From JABMRP01 sp964444795 (GTDB lineage Bacteria > Planctomycetota > Planctomycetia > Pirellulales > Thermoguttaceae), in NCBI GenBank assembly GCA_964444795.1, contig CAYUIQ010000071.1, positions 1 to 35,085 on the forward strand: DNA of 35,085 nucleotides, written 5' to 3'. The notes beneath the pieces were generated by a model that worked only from the letters and a program-made list of their open reading frames with translations, did not search any database and was not told where the DNA came from. The position numbers and the translations under genes are program-made. Numbering within the stretch: the stretch's first letter is position 1; each line of letters begins with the position of its first letter. This document shows, piece after piece, positions 24,603-32,458 of this stretch.

Positions 24603-26699
24603 TCATGCGCGGCGCCGTCGCATCCAGAAGCAACACCCGGCAAATGCCATGGCGGCTAGCGCCAGCGTGGAAGGCTCCGGTACCTGGACGGTCAGTTCGG
24701 CCATGCTGAAGTAAAGGGCTTCGTCGGCCACTGCGTCCTGGTTGCCGACGATGGCAAAGGTGAGGAAGTCCGAGTCGTTGACCAGCCCGGAGATGCCCTG
24801 GAAGTCGAACGTGTAACGATCGCCGGGCGTGACACCGCCGGAGTTGTCGACGTCCTGGAGAATCCCGGCCACTGTATTCGTGTCGTTCACGCCGCGGGCG
24901 GCGTTTTCCCAGGCACCCCAATAGCCAGACGTGGTACTGCTCTGATTGACGACACCGTGATAGTAGACCTCGGGGGCGTAATCGGCGCTGTTGGCCGGAC
25001 CCAAGGCATCGACCGTTAAGGTCAGGGTCAGTCCGTCGGCCAGATCCATTAGATCTTGGATCGTTTCAAAGCGGTCGTTGAGGTTGGCGTCCAAGACACT
25101 GGATGCGCGGATGGCCAGGGTCCCGCGCCAGGTCGACCCCACGTCGGGTCCACTTGCGTTGGCCGTGCTTCCGGTTCCCCACACATTGCTGTCGGCCGAG
25201 TTGGAGCCGATCTGCGCCCGGGGACTGGTGTTGATTTGCGGCTTGTAGGCGTCGCCCCCGGCCATCAGCCCCATGGCCCCACCGCGGTCGCTGACGTTGT
25301 CCACCGTCACCGACGTGCCTTTGGGAGCCAAAGCGGCGAATTCAAACACGGCCGGGTCGAAGCGGAGCGTTTCGTCGGCCACCGTGTTTTGGTTTCCGAC
25401 GATGCCGAAGGTGAGGAAGTCGGCGCGTCGAACGAGCCCGTCGATACCGTCGACGCTAAATGTGTAGAGGTCGCCGACGGACACGCCACCCGAGCTGTCG
25501 ACGTCGTCGAAGATACCCGCCACGGTGTTGCCGGCAGCGGCACCTCGGGTTGCCTTCTCCCAGGCGGCCCAATAGCCGGCGCTGGCGTTTGTCTCGTTTA
25601 CGACACCGTGGTAGTAGAGTTCCGGCGCGTAGTCGGGACTGGTGTTGGGACCCACGTAGCTGACCGGCAGCGTGACTTCGATGGTTCCCGCCCGATAGTT
25701 CAGGTCGGCTGCCGTATCGAAGGCGTCGCCCGGATCGGCTTCGAGGATCTGGGATGCGCGCAAGGCCAGCGCGCCGCGCCAGGTGGAGCCGATATCCGGA
25801 CCGCTGGCGGCGGATGTCTGGTTAGTACCCCAGGTGTTGCTGTCGGCCGTGTTGGAGCCGATGCGTGCCTCGGGTTGGCCTCCGATTCCCGGCTTATAGA
25901 GATCGCCACCGGCAACCCAGCCGGTCGTGCCGCCGTTGCCGCTGGCCTTGTCGACCACCAGCAGCGTGCCGATGCCCTGCGGTGCGACGACTTCCAGTTG
26001 CGCGTTGTCGAACCGGAGCGATTCGTTAGCCACCGCGTTAGCGTTGCCCACCACGGCGAAGGAGATGAAATCGGTCGTGTTTTGCAGGCCCGAGATTCCG
26101 CTGAACGTGAACTCGTACAGGTCGCCGGGAGTGATGCTACCGGAGTTGTCGGCGTCGTCATACGCACCGGCCACGGTGTTGGAGCTATCGGCGCCCTTGG
26201 CCGCCGTGTCCCATGCTCCCCAATACCCAGAGGTGGCGCTGGTCTGTGTTATCACACCGTGATAGTATGCCTGCGGCGCGTAGGTTGGGGTATTGGCCGC
26301 GCCCAACGCTCCGACCGGTAGGGTGAGCGTCAACGTGGTGGGTCGATAGATCAGATCGGTGATCGAACTGAGGCTGTCGTTTGGATCGGCGTCCAACACG
26401 CTGGACGCGCGAACGACGATGTTGCCGCGCCAAGTGGAACCGACGTCGGGTCCGGTGGCACTGGCTGTTTGACCGGTGCCCCACGTGTTGCTGTCGGCGG
26501 AGTTGGAACCGATGAGCACGGACGGGTTGGTATGTATGCCGGGATTATACAGATCGCCTCCCGCCGTGAGTCCCAACGCGCCGCCTCGATCGCTGGTGTT
26601 ATCCAGCGCAATGATCGCGGCGTTGGCCGAGTCGCGACCACCCAGCAGACATGAAATCGTGAACACAAGCACGGCAATCGCAGTTCTCTGGCGAGTCAT
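24603..26699 (-). CDS. PEP-CTERM protein with three tandem 213-residue modules
   Basis: The 698-residue secreted protein has a signal peptide (MTRQRTAIAVLVF... to SANA) and a C-terminal sorting signal: VPEPST, a hydrophobic stretch and RRRR at the end. This is the substrate mark for exosortase, which is not encoded in the window. Between these lie three similar modules (about residues 29-239, 245-458, 462-671). Each has GGDLYKPG-like, IGSNSADSN-WGT, GPDVGSTWRG, YYHGV and GYWGAWE motifs, and a D-x-D-x-S-G loop followed by GDLY. That loop resembles an EF-hand or dockerin calcium loop. ATG 26699 has AAAGGG 6-7 bp upstream; the frame runs on to 26786 without a signal sequence. Function is unknown; a surface or matrix role is likely. 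Confidence 0.82.
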   Translation of the reverse strand: MTRQRTAIAVLVFTISCLLGGRDSANAAIIALDNTSDRGGALGLTAGGDLYNPGIHTNPSVLIGSNSADSNTWGTGQTASATGPDVGSTWRGNIVVRASSVLDADPNDSLSSITDLIYRPTTLTLTLPVGALGAANTPTYAPQAYYHGVITQTSATSGYWGAWDTAAKGADSSNTVAGAYDDADNSGSITPGDLYEFTFSGISGLQNTTDFISFAVVGNANAVANESLRFDNAQLEVVAPQGIGTLLVVDKASGNGGTTGWVAGGDLYKPGIGGQPEARIGSNTADSNTWGTNQTSAASGPDIGSTWRGALALRASQILEADPGDAFDTAADLNYRAGTIEVTLPVSYVGPNTSPDYAPELYYHGVVNETNASAGYWAAWEKATRGAAAGNTVAGIFDDVDSSGGVSVGDLYTFSVDGIDGLVRRADFLTFGIVGNQNTVADETLRFDPAVFEFAALAPKGTSVTVDNVSDRGGAMGLMAGGDAYKPQINTSPRAQIGSNSADSNVWGTGSTANASGPDVGSTWRGTLAIRASSVLDANLNDRFETIQDLMDLADGLTLTLTVDALGPANSADYAPEVYYHGVVNQSSTTSGYWGAWENAARGVNDTNTVAGILQDVDNSGGVTPGDRYTFDFQGISGLVNDSDFLTFAIVGNQDAVADEALYFSMAELTVQVPEPSTLALAAMAFAGCCFWMRRRRA
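24687..26615 (-). repeat. Three tandem protein-coding modules of about 640 bp
   Basis: Within the PEP-CTERM gene, modules lie at about 26615-25983, 25967-25326 and 25316-24687. Shared protein motifs are in the same order in all three. DNA identity is visibly below protein similarity, so the duplication is old. Confidence 0.75.
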
Positions 26700-26825
26700 G
26701 AGAATCCCTTTCGGCATAGGTACGGACATTCGCCACGAAAGACTCGCTAAACGCAACGGTCTCCGGGACAGTTGGAGGCGAGACACCGCCGGCCGCGTAA
26801 AATCGAGCCTAGCAAAACATCTTCC

Positions 26826-26854
26826 AGATTAGTCCGTTGTCTTGGTCTGGTCAA
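26826..26854 (-). promoter_or_regulatory. Sigma70-like promoter of the PEP-CTERM gene
   Basis: TTGACC (26854-26849), a 17-bp spacer and TAATCT (26831-26826) lie upstream of ATG 26699, giving a leader of about 120 bases. Confidence 0.5.
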
Positions 26855-26937
26855 CGAAACGGGCCATCGGGACAAGGTTGAGAGCCCAGGACGCCCCTCC
26901 GGTGGCCGTAACGCACCCCCCCTCCCGTCGCCGCAAC

Positions 26938-27387
26938 TCACCAACTGAAGTCGGCGGCCATGTAGAGGATCGGGTTGGCGACGTCGGCGGCGATCTTCTG
27001 GTTGAAAAAGCCCATGTCGTGAACCCGCGCGACCGGGTGCCCCGGGTCGTTCACGTACAGCGTGCCGTCGGCATCGACGCCGGTGATGACGATGATGTGG
27101 GGGGCGCCGTACCAGTAGCCCGCCGCCCAAAGCGGCCCGTAATTCCGCAGCAGACGGTCCACCGCGCCGGAGGTATACGACATGTTAATCTCGGGCACCG
27201 ATTGCAGACCCAGTGCGGTCGCCAGACGGACGAATCCCGCGGGCGTCAGTCCCGCGTTGCGGGTGTAGACGGCAGGAAGAGGATGGATCGACTGCAGATG
27301 CCGCCAAGCCCAAAGCATCCGCGCCGAAGCGTGCCAACACGACATCGCCATTTCCTGTCGGATCAGTGGTACGTTGCAATACCGCAT
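26938..27387 (-). CDS. Papain-like cysteine protease (C39/C70-type), small and without signal peptide
   Basis: The 149-residue protein reads like a bare papain-like peptidase domain of the C39 or AvrRpt2 (C70) type. Q11 and C17 occur in QEMAMSCWHASARMLWAW, matching the oxyanion Gln and nucleophile Cys. H97 occurs in APHIIVITGVDADG and D114 in LYVNDPGHP, completing a Cys-His-Asp triad. No signal peptide, membrane segment or transporter domain is present, so it is cytoplasmic or exported by a dedicated route. ATG 27387 has AGAGGAG 5 bp upstream. It precedes the PEP-CTERM gene on the same strand with a gap of about 240 bp that contains that gene's promoter. The target is unknown. Confidence 0.7.
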   Translation of the reverse strand: MRYCNVPLIRQEMAMSCWHASARMLWAWRHLQSIHPLPAVYTRNAGLTPAGFVRLATALGLQSVPEINMSYTSGAVDRLLRNYGPLWAAGYWYGAPHIIVITGVDADGTLYVNDPGHPVARVHDMGFFNQKIAADVANPILYMAADFSW

Positions 27388-27439
27388 GATATCTCCTCTT
27401 ATCGCGGAGCCGAAATTGACGTGACGCTCTTCTGCTTCA

Positions 27440-27541
27440 CTTCCTTCGTGTCCTTGGTGTCTTGGTGGTCAATCCGATCCGGACAAGCGGCAGGGCAATT
27501 GGCATACCACCAAGACACGAAGGACACAAAGAACGAAGGAT
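27440..27541. repeat. Inverted-repeat element, copy B
   Basis: The arms CTTCCTTCGTGTCCTTGGTG and CACGAAGGACACAAAGAACG are inverted relative to each other around a core with GATCCGGACA and CAGGGCAATTGG. It aligns with copy A (24445-24548) along its whole length with scattered substitutions. Confidence 0.75.
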
Positions 27542-27563
27542 GCGACTGTCCATTATGGCGTGT

Positions 27564-27585
27564 CACTGCTTGCTGGCAAGCAGTG
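27564..27585. repeat. 22-bp palindrome, copy 1
   Basis: CACTGCTTGC-TG-GCAAGCAGTG has perfect 10-bp arms. Related copies lie at 27677 and at the right end of the window. Confidence 0.75.
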
Positions 27586-27676
27586 TTGCCGGGCGAAAGA
27601 ACCGTTCTTGGCGAGTCAGATCACGGTTGCGGAGATACGACAGCTTCCTCTCGTGCAGACCTGTTTCCCGGGCCTG

Positions 27677-27698
27677 CACTGCTTGCTGGCAAGCAGCG
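27677..27698. repeat. 22-bp palindrome, copy 2
   Basis: CACTGCTTGC-TG-GCAAGCAGCG differs from copy 1 by one base in the right arm. It lies 113 bp from copy 1. Confidence 0.7.
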
Positions 27699-27875
27699 GC
27701 ACACAACACGGGATTCTACGTAGCGTGCGTAATGTACTGAGAATGCGCAGCTTCCACCCCCCGTTCTCGTCCGCTCCACCCCCGGCCCCTTGACTCCCCT
27801 GCCCTGCTGGGCCACCATATCCATCTGGCTACCCTGCATTTCACCGGATCTCATAAGCCCGAGGGACGATATACC

Positions 27876-29366
27876 ATGGCGGAAAAGGCATATCTGGCGA
27901 TCGACATGGGGGCGTCCAGCGGTCGGCATGTGGTGGGGCGGTTCGATGGGCAAAAGCTCACGATGGAAGAAATCTACCGGTTCGAGAACGGCGCGATTGA
28001 TCTCGCTGGCAAGCTCTACTGGGACCTGCCCGGGCTGTGGGCGCATGTCGGACGCGGGTTGAGGGCGGCGGGGAGCCAGTTTGGCGATCGGGTGGCCAGC
28101 GTGGGAGTCGATACGTGGGGGGTCGATTTCGGGCTGTTAGGCCGGAACGACGAACTGCTGGGCAATCCCTACCATTATCGCGACAGCCGCACCGACGGCA
28201 TGATGGAGAAGGCCGAGGAATTTGCCAGCCGCGAGGAGATCTTCGTCCACACGGGCTTGCAGTTCATGCAGTTCAACACGCTGTATCAACTGCTGGCGAT
28301 GAAGCTGGGCAACTCGCCGCTGCTGGACGTCGCCGAGACGCTGTTGATGGTGCCCGACTTGTTCCACTGGCTAATGACGGGCGTGAAGTGTAACGAATTC
28401 ACCGAGGCGACCACCTCGCAGTTCTACAACCCGGTCAAGGGCGCCTGGGCGACCGAACTGCTGGAGAAGTTCGATCTGCCCACCGGTATCTTGGGTAAGA
28501 TCGAGCCGCCGGGGACCGATCTGGGGCCACTGCTCCCCGGGATTGTCTCGGAGAGCGGGCTGTCGGCCGCCCGGGTCGTTTTGCCCGGTTCGCACGATAC
28601 GGCCAGTGCCGTGATGGCCGTGCCCGCCGCCAGCCGGCCCGGCGCGAGGCCCGACTGGTGTTACATCAGCCTGGGAACCTGGGCGTTGATGGGTATCGAA
28701 TCGCCTCGGCCGGTGGTCAACGACACGGTCCGCCAGTTGAACTTCACCAACGAAGGCGGCGTGGGCGATACGATCCGGCTGCTGAAAAACATCACGGGCC
28801 TCTGGCTGGTACAGGAATGCCGCCGCATCTGGAATCAAGGCGGTCGCGATTGGGACTGGGAAGATCTCAACGGTCTCTCGGCCGCCGCGAAGCCGCTGGT
28901 CTCGTTCATCGACCCCGACGCCCGCGAGTTCCTGGCACCGGACGACATGCCCGAGGCGATTCGTGCTTTCTGTCAGAAGACCGGGCAGACCGTGCCGGAA
29001 AATGAAGGGGCCGTGTTGCGATGCGGGCTGGAGAGTATCGCGATGAAGGTTCGCCAGGTGTTCGGCATGTGCGAAGAACTGGCCGGCGGGCGGTTGGAGA
29101 CGATCCACATTGTCGGCGGCGGTACGCGCAACCGACAGCTTTGCCAGGCCGCCGCCGACGCATGCGGGCGGCGCGTGGTGGCCGGTCCGATCGAAGCCAC
29201 GGCCACGGGCAACCTGATGATGCAAGCCGTGGCGGCCGGCGACGTGGGCTCGATCGCCGAAGCCCGCGAGGTAATCCGCCGCAGTTTCCCCGTCCAACAG
29301 TACGAACCCCAAAACACGACCGCTTGGGACGACGCCTACGAGAAGTTTACCAGCGTATTAGGATAG
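27876..29366 (+). CDS. rhaB: Rhamnulokinase (FGGY carbohydrate kinase)
   Basis: The 496-residue cytoplasmic kinase would phosphorylate L-rhamnulose (or the related L-fuculose) at the 1-position using ATP. The N-terminal phosphate motif is AIDMGASSGRHV (8-19). VGVDTWGVDFGLL (77-89) is characteristic of RhaB, and the catalytic base is D241 in GSHDTASAV. The ISLGTWALMG segment and the C-terminal IVGGGTRN adenosine motif complete the fold; the length is typical. The ATG is preceded by GAGGGA at 9 bp. No rhamnose isomerase or aldolase is in the window. L-fuculose would link it to the fucosidases upstream, but the RhaB-like motifs favour rhamnulose. Confidence 0.85.
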   Translation: MAEKAYLAIDMGASSGRHVVGRFDGQKLTMEEIYRFENGAIDLAGKLYWDLPGLWAHVGRGLRAAGSQFGDRVASVGVDTWGVDFGLLGRNDELLGNPYHYRDSRTDGMMEKAEEFASREEIFVHTGLQFMQFNTLYQLLAMKLGNSPLLDVAETLLMVPDLFHWLMTGVKCNEFTEATTSQFYNPVKGAWATELLEKFDLPTGILGKIEPPGTDLGPLLPGIVSESGLSAARVVLPGSHDTASAVMAVPAASRPGARPDWCYISLGTWALMGIESPRPVVNDTVRQLNFTNEGGVGDTIRLLKNITGLWLVQECRRIWNQGGRDWDWEDLNGLSAAAKPLVSFIDPDAREFLAPDDMPEAIRAFCQKTGQTVPENEGAVLRCGLESIAMKVRQVFGMCEELAGGRLETIHIVGGGTRNRQLCQAAADACGRRVVAGPIEATATGNLMMQAVAAGDVGSIAEAREVIRRSFPVQQYEPQNTTAWDDAYEKFTSVLG

Positions 29367-29456
29367 TACGATGGCCCTCCGAGGCCGTCGAAAGACCCGT
29401 ACGATGGGCTGGGAAGTCCATCGTACGACAGCGACGGGCTGGGAAGCCCATCGTAC
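29366..29456. repeat. Hairpin repeats between rhaB and the MocA-type gene
   Basis: GTACGATGG (29399 on) pairs with CCATCGTAC (ending 29426) to give a stem of at least 9 bp. A related unit, GACGGGCTGGGAAGCCCATCG, follows at 29433-29453, and a degenerate unit begins at 29366, overlapping the rhaB stop. I recall such CGATGGGCTGGGAAGCCCATCG units as dispersed repeats in planctomycetes. Confidence 0.65.
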
Positions 29457-29492
29457 CACAGAACACTTTACCTACCTCAAGGAGCTACGAAT

Positions 29493-30533
29493 ATGAACGT
29501 CGGAATCGCCGGTATCGGTTTCATGGGTATGATTCACTATCTGGCCTATCAGAAGATCGACGGGGCCACGGTCACCGCGATGTGTGAACAGGACGCCAAG
29601 CGGCTGGCCGGCGACTGGACCGACATCAAAGGCAACTTCGGCCCTCCCGGCGAAATGATGGACCTCTCGGGCATCGACACGTACGCCGAGTTGGACGAGA
29701 TGATCGCCGACCCGAAGATCGACGTGGTCGACGTCTGTCTGCCGCCGGCATTGCACGCCGACGTGACGATCCGGGCTTTGGAGGCGGGCAAGAACGTCTT
29801 CTGCGAGAAGCCGATCGCCCTGAAGACGGTCGACGCCGAGCGGATGGTCGCCGCGGCCGAGAAGGCGGGCAAGCTCCTGATGATCGGGCATGTGTTGCCC
29901 TACTTTCCCGAATACAAGTTTGCCTACGAGACGATTTCCAGCGGCAAGTATGGCAAACTGTTGGGCGGATATTTCAAGCGGATCATCTCCGACCCGCTCT
30001 GGATCCCCAACTTCTACGACCCCAACGCGGTCGGCGGGCCGATGCTCGACCTGCATGTCCACGACGCCCATTTCATTCGCCTGGTGGCCGGAATGCCCCG
30101 GGCCGTGCAAACGGTGGGCACCATGCGGGGCGAGGTGCTCGAACGGTTCAGTTCGCAGTTTCTCTTCGACGATCCGGCGCTGGCCGTGACCGCCGCCAGC
30201 GGCGTAATCAACCAGCAAGGCCGCCCCTTTACGCACGCCTACGAGATCTACCTGGAGAAGGCGACGCTGCTGATGGACTTCGCGGTGATCGGCGACGAAG
30301 GCGTGCTGGCCATGCCGGTGACCGTGTTGCCGGCCGAAGGGGAAATCGAAAAGCCCGACCTCGGTTCCGGCGACCCGGTCGATGCGTTCGTGGCCGAGCT
30401 GACCGAAGTGACCCGCTGCGTTGACGGCAATACGCCCTCGGCCCTGCTCGACGGCGCCCTGGCTCGCGACGCACTGATCCTCTGTCACAAGCAAACCGAA
30501 TCGGCCGCCAGCGGCAAAGCGGCGGAGATTTGA
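29493..30533 (+). CDS. Gfo/Idh/MocA family oxidoreductase
   Basis: The 346-residue NAD(P)-dependent dehydrogenase family member has a canonical glycine loop GIAGIGFMG (4-12), CEKPIA (104-109) with the catalytic lysine, and the C-terminal LDLHVHDAHF (185-194) supplying the aspartate and histidine of the active site. No signal peptide is present. ATG 29493 has AAGGAG 8 bp upstream. It follows rhaB on the same strand after 126 bp of hairpin repeats, so co-transcription is possible but attenuated. It is clearly distinct from the pair at 11651-13853, with standard motifs where those are altered. The substrate is probably a deoxyhexose, inositol or sugar acid, judged only by context. Confidence 0.87.
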   Translation: MNVGIAGIGFMGMIHYLAYQKIDGATVTAMCEQDAKRLAGDWTDIKGNFGPPGEMMDLSGIDTYAELDEMIADPKIDVVDVCLPPALHADVTIRALEAGKNVFCEKPIALKTVDAERMVAAAEKAGKLLMIGHVLPYFPEYKFAYETISSGKYGKLLGGYFKRIISDPLWIPNFYDPNAVGGPMLDLHVHDAHFIRLVAGMPRAVQTVGTMRGEVLERFSSQFLFDDPALAVTAASGVINQQGRPFTHAYEIYLEKATLLMDFAVIGDEGVLAMPVTVLPAEGEIEKPDLGSGDPVDAFVAELTEVTRCVDGNTPSALLDGALARDALILCHKQTESAASGKAAEI

Positions 30534-30546
30534 GAATCCCGACCAG

Positions 30547-30565
30547 CCCCCGGCTTTGCCGGGGG
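30547..30565. terminator. GC-rich hairpin after the MocA-type gene
   Basis: CCCCCGGC-TTT-GCCGGGGG has an 8-bp perfect stem and starts 13 bp after the gene's last base. No T-run follows, so termination would be weak or Rho-assisted. Confidence 0.4.
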
Positions 30566-30624
30566 GTATGAAAACGCCACGATTCGATCGACCGATGGAT
30601 GGCCCAGTATTACACCCCATTTAC

Positions 30625-30643
30625 CCCCCGGCAGAGCCGGGGG
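30625..30643. terminator. GC-rich hairpin after the DUF1559 gene
   Basis: CCCCCGGC-AGA-GCCGGGGG lies about 20 bp beyond the minus-strand DUF1559 stop. It is the mirror partner of the hairpin at 30547, so the two could also pair with each other. Confidence 0.4.
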
Positions 30644-30662
30644 CTGACGGGCTCGTTGTCGA

Positions 30663-31658
30663 TCACGGCAATTCCGGCACCAACTCGCCGCCGGCGCGGG
30701 TCGAGACGGCTCGCCATGTGGTCAGGTCGGTCGAGTCGCTGAACGATTTCACCGATCCGTCCATCATCGCCGCGTTGACGACGCCCGGGTGATAGCTCCG
30801 CGCGGTCACTGCGGCGTAGGTCGGCACGGAGTCCGACTTGCCTTCCTGCTGGTTTGTCCAGTCGACGTCGAAGAGCGTTCCGCTCCGGTCGCAGATCACC
30901 TCGGTGTTGGGGCCGAAGACGGTTGTGAATCCGGTTTGGTGTCCCCGGCCATCGACCCATTCGGTGTGGCCGCTGCTGCTCTTGAAGTCGCCGCCCATGC
31001 CGCAAACCGTGCTCGGATCACTGGGCATGGCCGGACCCGCTTGTGCCGCGTTGCGGAAATAAGGCGTGTAGGCCCTCACCTCGGCCGCGCAGATGGTCGA
31101 CGTCGTGCCGTCGCGGAAATCGCGAGGACGGAGGCGGCTGTGTGGATAAAACGCACCTTCGCCACCCCGCTGGTCGCGTGGATCGTAGACAAACCAGGTG
31201 CCTAGATTCACTCCGTAGTTAAGCGGGTAATGGACGTTCTGGCCGTTCTTCGTTCGTACCTTGTCGTTAGTTTCCGAGGGACAAAGGTACGTCGGCACGC
31301 GTAGCGCGCTGATGTTGCCCTGGGTCGAATCCGCGTAGCCGAGCTTCAGATCGATCTGCTGAGCGATGTTCCCCTGTTCCAAGTAGGGCAACAGCCGAGC
31401 GTGGGCCGACCAATCGGCCGCCGTATCGCCGCCGAAGCTCGGGGGATACGCCCGATTGGCGTTCTCGAAGTTGTGCATGGCCAAGGCGAACTGCTTGAGG
31501 TTGTTGGAACACGACGCTCGCCGGGCCGCCTCGCGTACGCTTTGCACGGCAGGCAGCAACAGGGCGATAAGGATGCCAATGATGGCAATCACCACGAGCA
31601 ACTCGACCAGGGTGAAGCCGCAGCGGCCCACCCGATAGTGGGAATTGAGGGTCCGCAT
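30663..31658 (-). CDS. DUF1559 family pseudopilin-like protein
   Basis: The 331-residue protein has a type IV pilin-like N-terminus: a short leader, then G14-F15-T-L-V-E19 with a hydrophobic helix (LLVVIAIIGILIALLLPAVQ), the site for prepilin peptidase and methylation. The NNLKQFALAMHNF segment and the C-terminal AAMMDGSVKSFSDSTD follow the DUF1559 pattern. This family is greatly expanded in planctomycetes and is thought to be surface or secretion related. ATG 31658 has AGAGGA 7 bp upstream; the in-frame start at 31721 would place extra residues before the leader. A good promoter and a Fur-like operator lie 40-100 bp upstream, so expression may respond to iron. Confidence 0.88.
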   Translation of the reverse strand: MRTLNSHYRVGRCGFTLVELLVVIAIIGILIALLLPAVQSVREAARRASCSNNLKQFALAMHNFENANRAYPPSFGGDTAADWSAHARLLPYLEQGNIAQQIDLKLGYADSTQGNISALRVPTYLCPSETNDKVRTKNGQNVHYPLNYGVNLGTWFVYDPRDQRGGEGAFYPHSRLRPRDFRDGTTSTICAAEVRAYTPYFRNAAQAGPAMPSDPSTVCGMGGDFKSSSGHTEWVDGRGHQTGFTTVFGPNTEVICDRSGTLFDVDWTNQQEGKSDSVPTYAAVTARSYHPGVVNAAMMDGSVKSFSDSTDLTTWRAVSTRAGGELVPELP

Positions 31659-31699
31659 GAATGGGTCCTCTTCGGGAAACAGGGGAACAGTTATGGTAC

Positions 31700-31714
31700 T
31701 GAGACTCAGTCTCG
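31700..31714. promoter_or_regulatory. Fur-like operator upstream of the DUF1559 gene
   Basis: TGAGACT-C-AGTCTCG matches the 7-1-7 Fur pattern (TGAxAxT-n-AxTxTCA) at all but the last position. The overlapping ACTGAGACTCAGT is also palindromic. It lies about 9-23 bases downstream of the predicted transcription start, where a bound repressor would block transcription. A DtxR-like or other regulator is also possible. Confidence 0.5.
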
Positions 31715-31729
31715 TCATCAATAACGAGG

Positions 31730-31758
31730 AGTATAGACTGGTTTCCCGTGGACGTCAA
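31730..31758 (-). promoter_or_regulatory. Sigma70-like promoter of the DUF1559 gene
   Basis: TTGACG (31758-31753), a 17-bp spacer and TATACT (31735-31730) make one of the best promoter matches in the window. The predicted start is near 31723. Confidence 0.6.
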
Positions 31759-32382
31759 CAGGCAGGACACCTCTTTTTGTTGCCCATGGTTCCACGACTT
31801 CGGCGCTGAGGCAGAATGGGCTCGGGAACCTTTGCCGTGGCCGGATTTGCCGGAATTTGGGTGACTCAAGACGGCTTGAGCCCAACGCTGACGGATTCCG
31901 CTTCGATCTGGCCGAGGCGGCATGAGTTATGGAACGGTGACCTTTCGACAACCCCCGTCTCGGTGGGTCGCCGGGGAGATCACCGGAGCGTTTCGCCGTT
32001 CTTACCCAGCGGCTACGATGAAACGGGCACCTGTGGAGGCCGGATCGATGGTTGCGGAACTACCCCGCCATGGCGTTCGCGCATCGGTGATCATCGGGCT
32101 GACCGCGGCGTCTTTGCTCCTGGCGGTCATTAGCGTCTTACCCCCCTACCCTCGGCGCCTTGGGCCACAATCCGGGCTCGGTGACCGTGGTGCTCAATTC
32201 GGCCCGGCTGCTCCGATTTCGCGACGCCTGAGTGGCTCGCCGCCGCGATGCACTGGTGACAGCGGCGATAGCTTCCGGATGTCTTCGAAATGCATCACGG
32301 CGCCCACTGGCGACGCTACCGCACAGATCGGCCATACCACCCATAAGTGGTGGCACAGGCGTCGTCCGGCAAGTTTTGGGAA
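31759..32382. other. Long gap with no convincing gene
   Basis: A plus-strand frame at 32027-32407 begins with a hydrophobic stretch (SVIIGLTAASLLLAVIS), preceded by MVAELPRHGVRA. It lacks a good ribosome site and dissolves into low-complexity Arg/Pro/Ser sequence. It may be the remnant of a secreted or membrane protein gene. Nothing else coding is seen. Confidence 0.4.
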
Positions 32383-32410
32383 TTGCAGGAATTCTCGTTC
32401 GGATTAGTAT
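32383..32410 (+). promoter_or_regulatory. Possible promoter of the trypsin-like protease gene
   Basis: TTGCAG (32383-32388), a 16-bp spacer and TAGTAT (32405-32410) lie 49 bp before GTG 32459. Confidence 0.4.
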
Positions 32411-32458
32411 GGAGGAATGTAGTTACCCTAACCGTTCCTCCGAAGAGGTTGAATCACC

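Larger units (their letters stand above)
27388..27875. other. Repeat-rich gap upstream of rhamnulokinase
   Basis: This 488-bp stretch between divergent genes holds inverted-repeat element B (27440-27541) and two near-identical palindromes (27564-27585 and 27677-27698), with about 90 bp between them. I see no gene. Promoters for the flanking genes must lie here, but none is clear by eye. Confidence 0.55.

Noticed and set aside
25056..26321. Open frame of 421 codons on the plus strand inside the PEP-CTERM gene
   Set aside because: It is antisense to the three modules and merely mirrors their repeat structure.
27564..27698. CRISPR-like repeat pair
   Set aside because: There are only two units, they are self-complementary along their whole length, and no cas gene is present.
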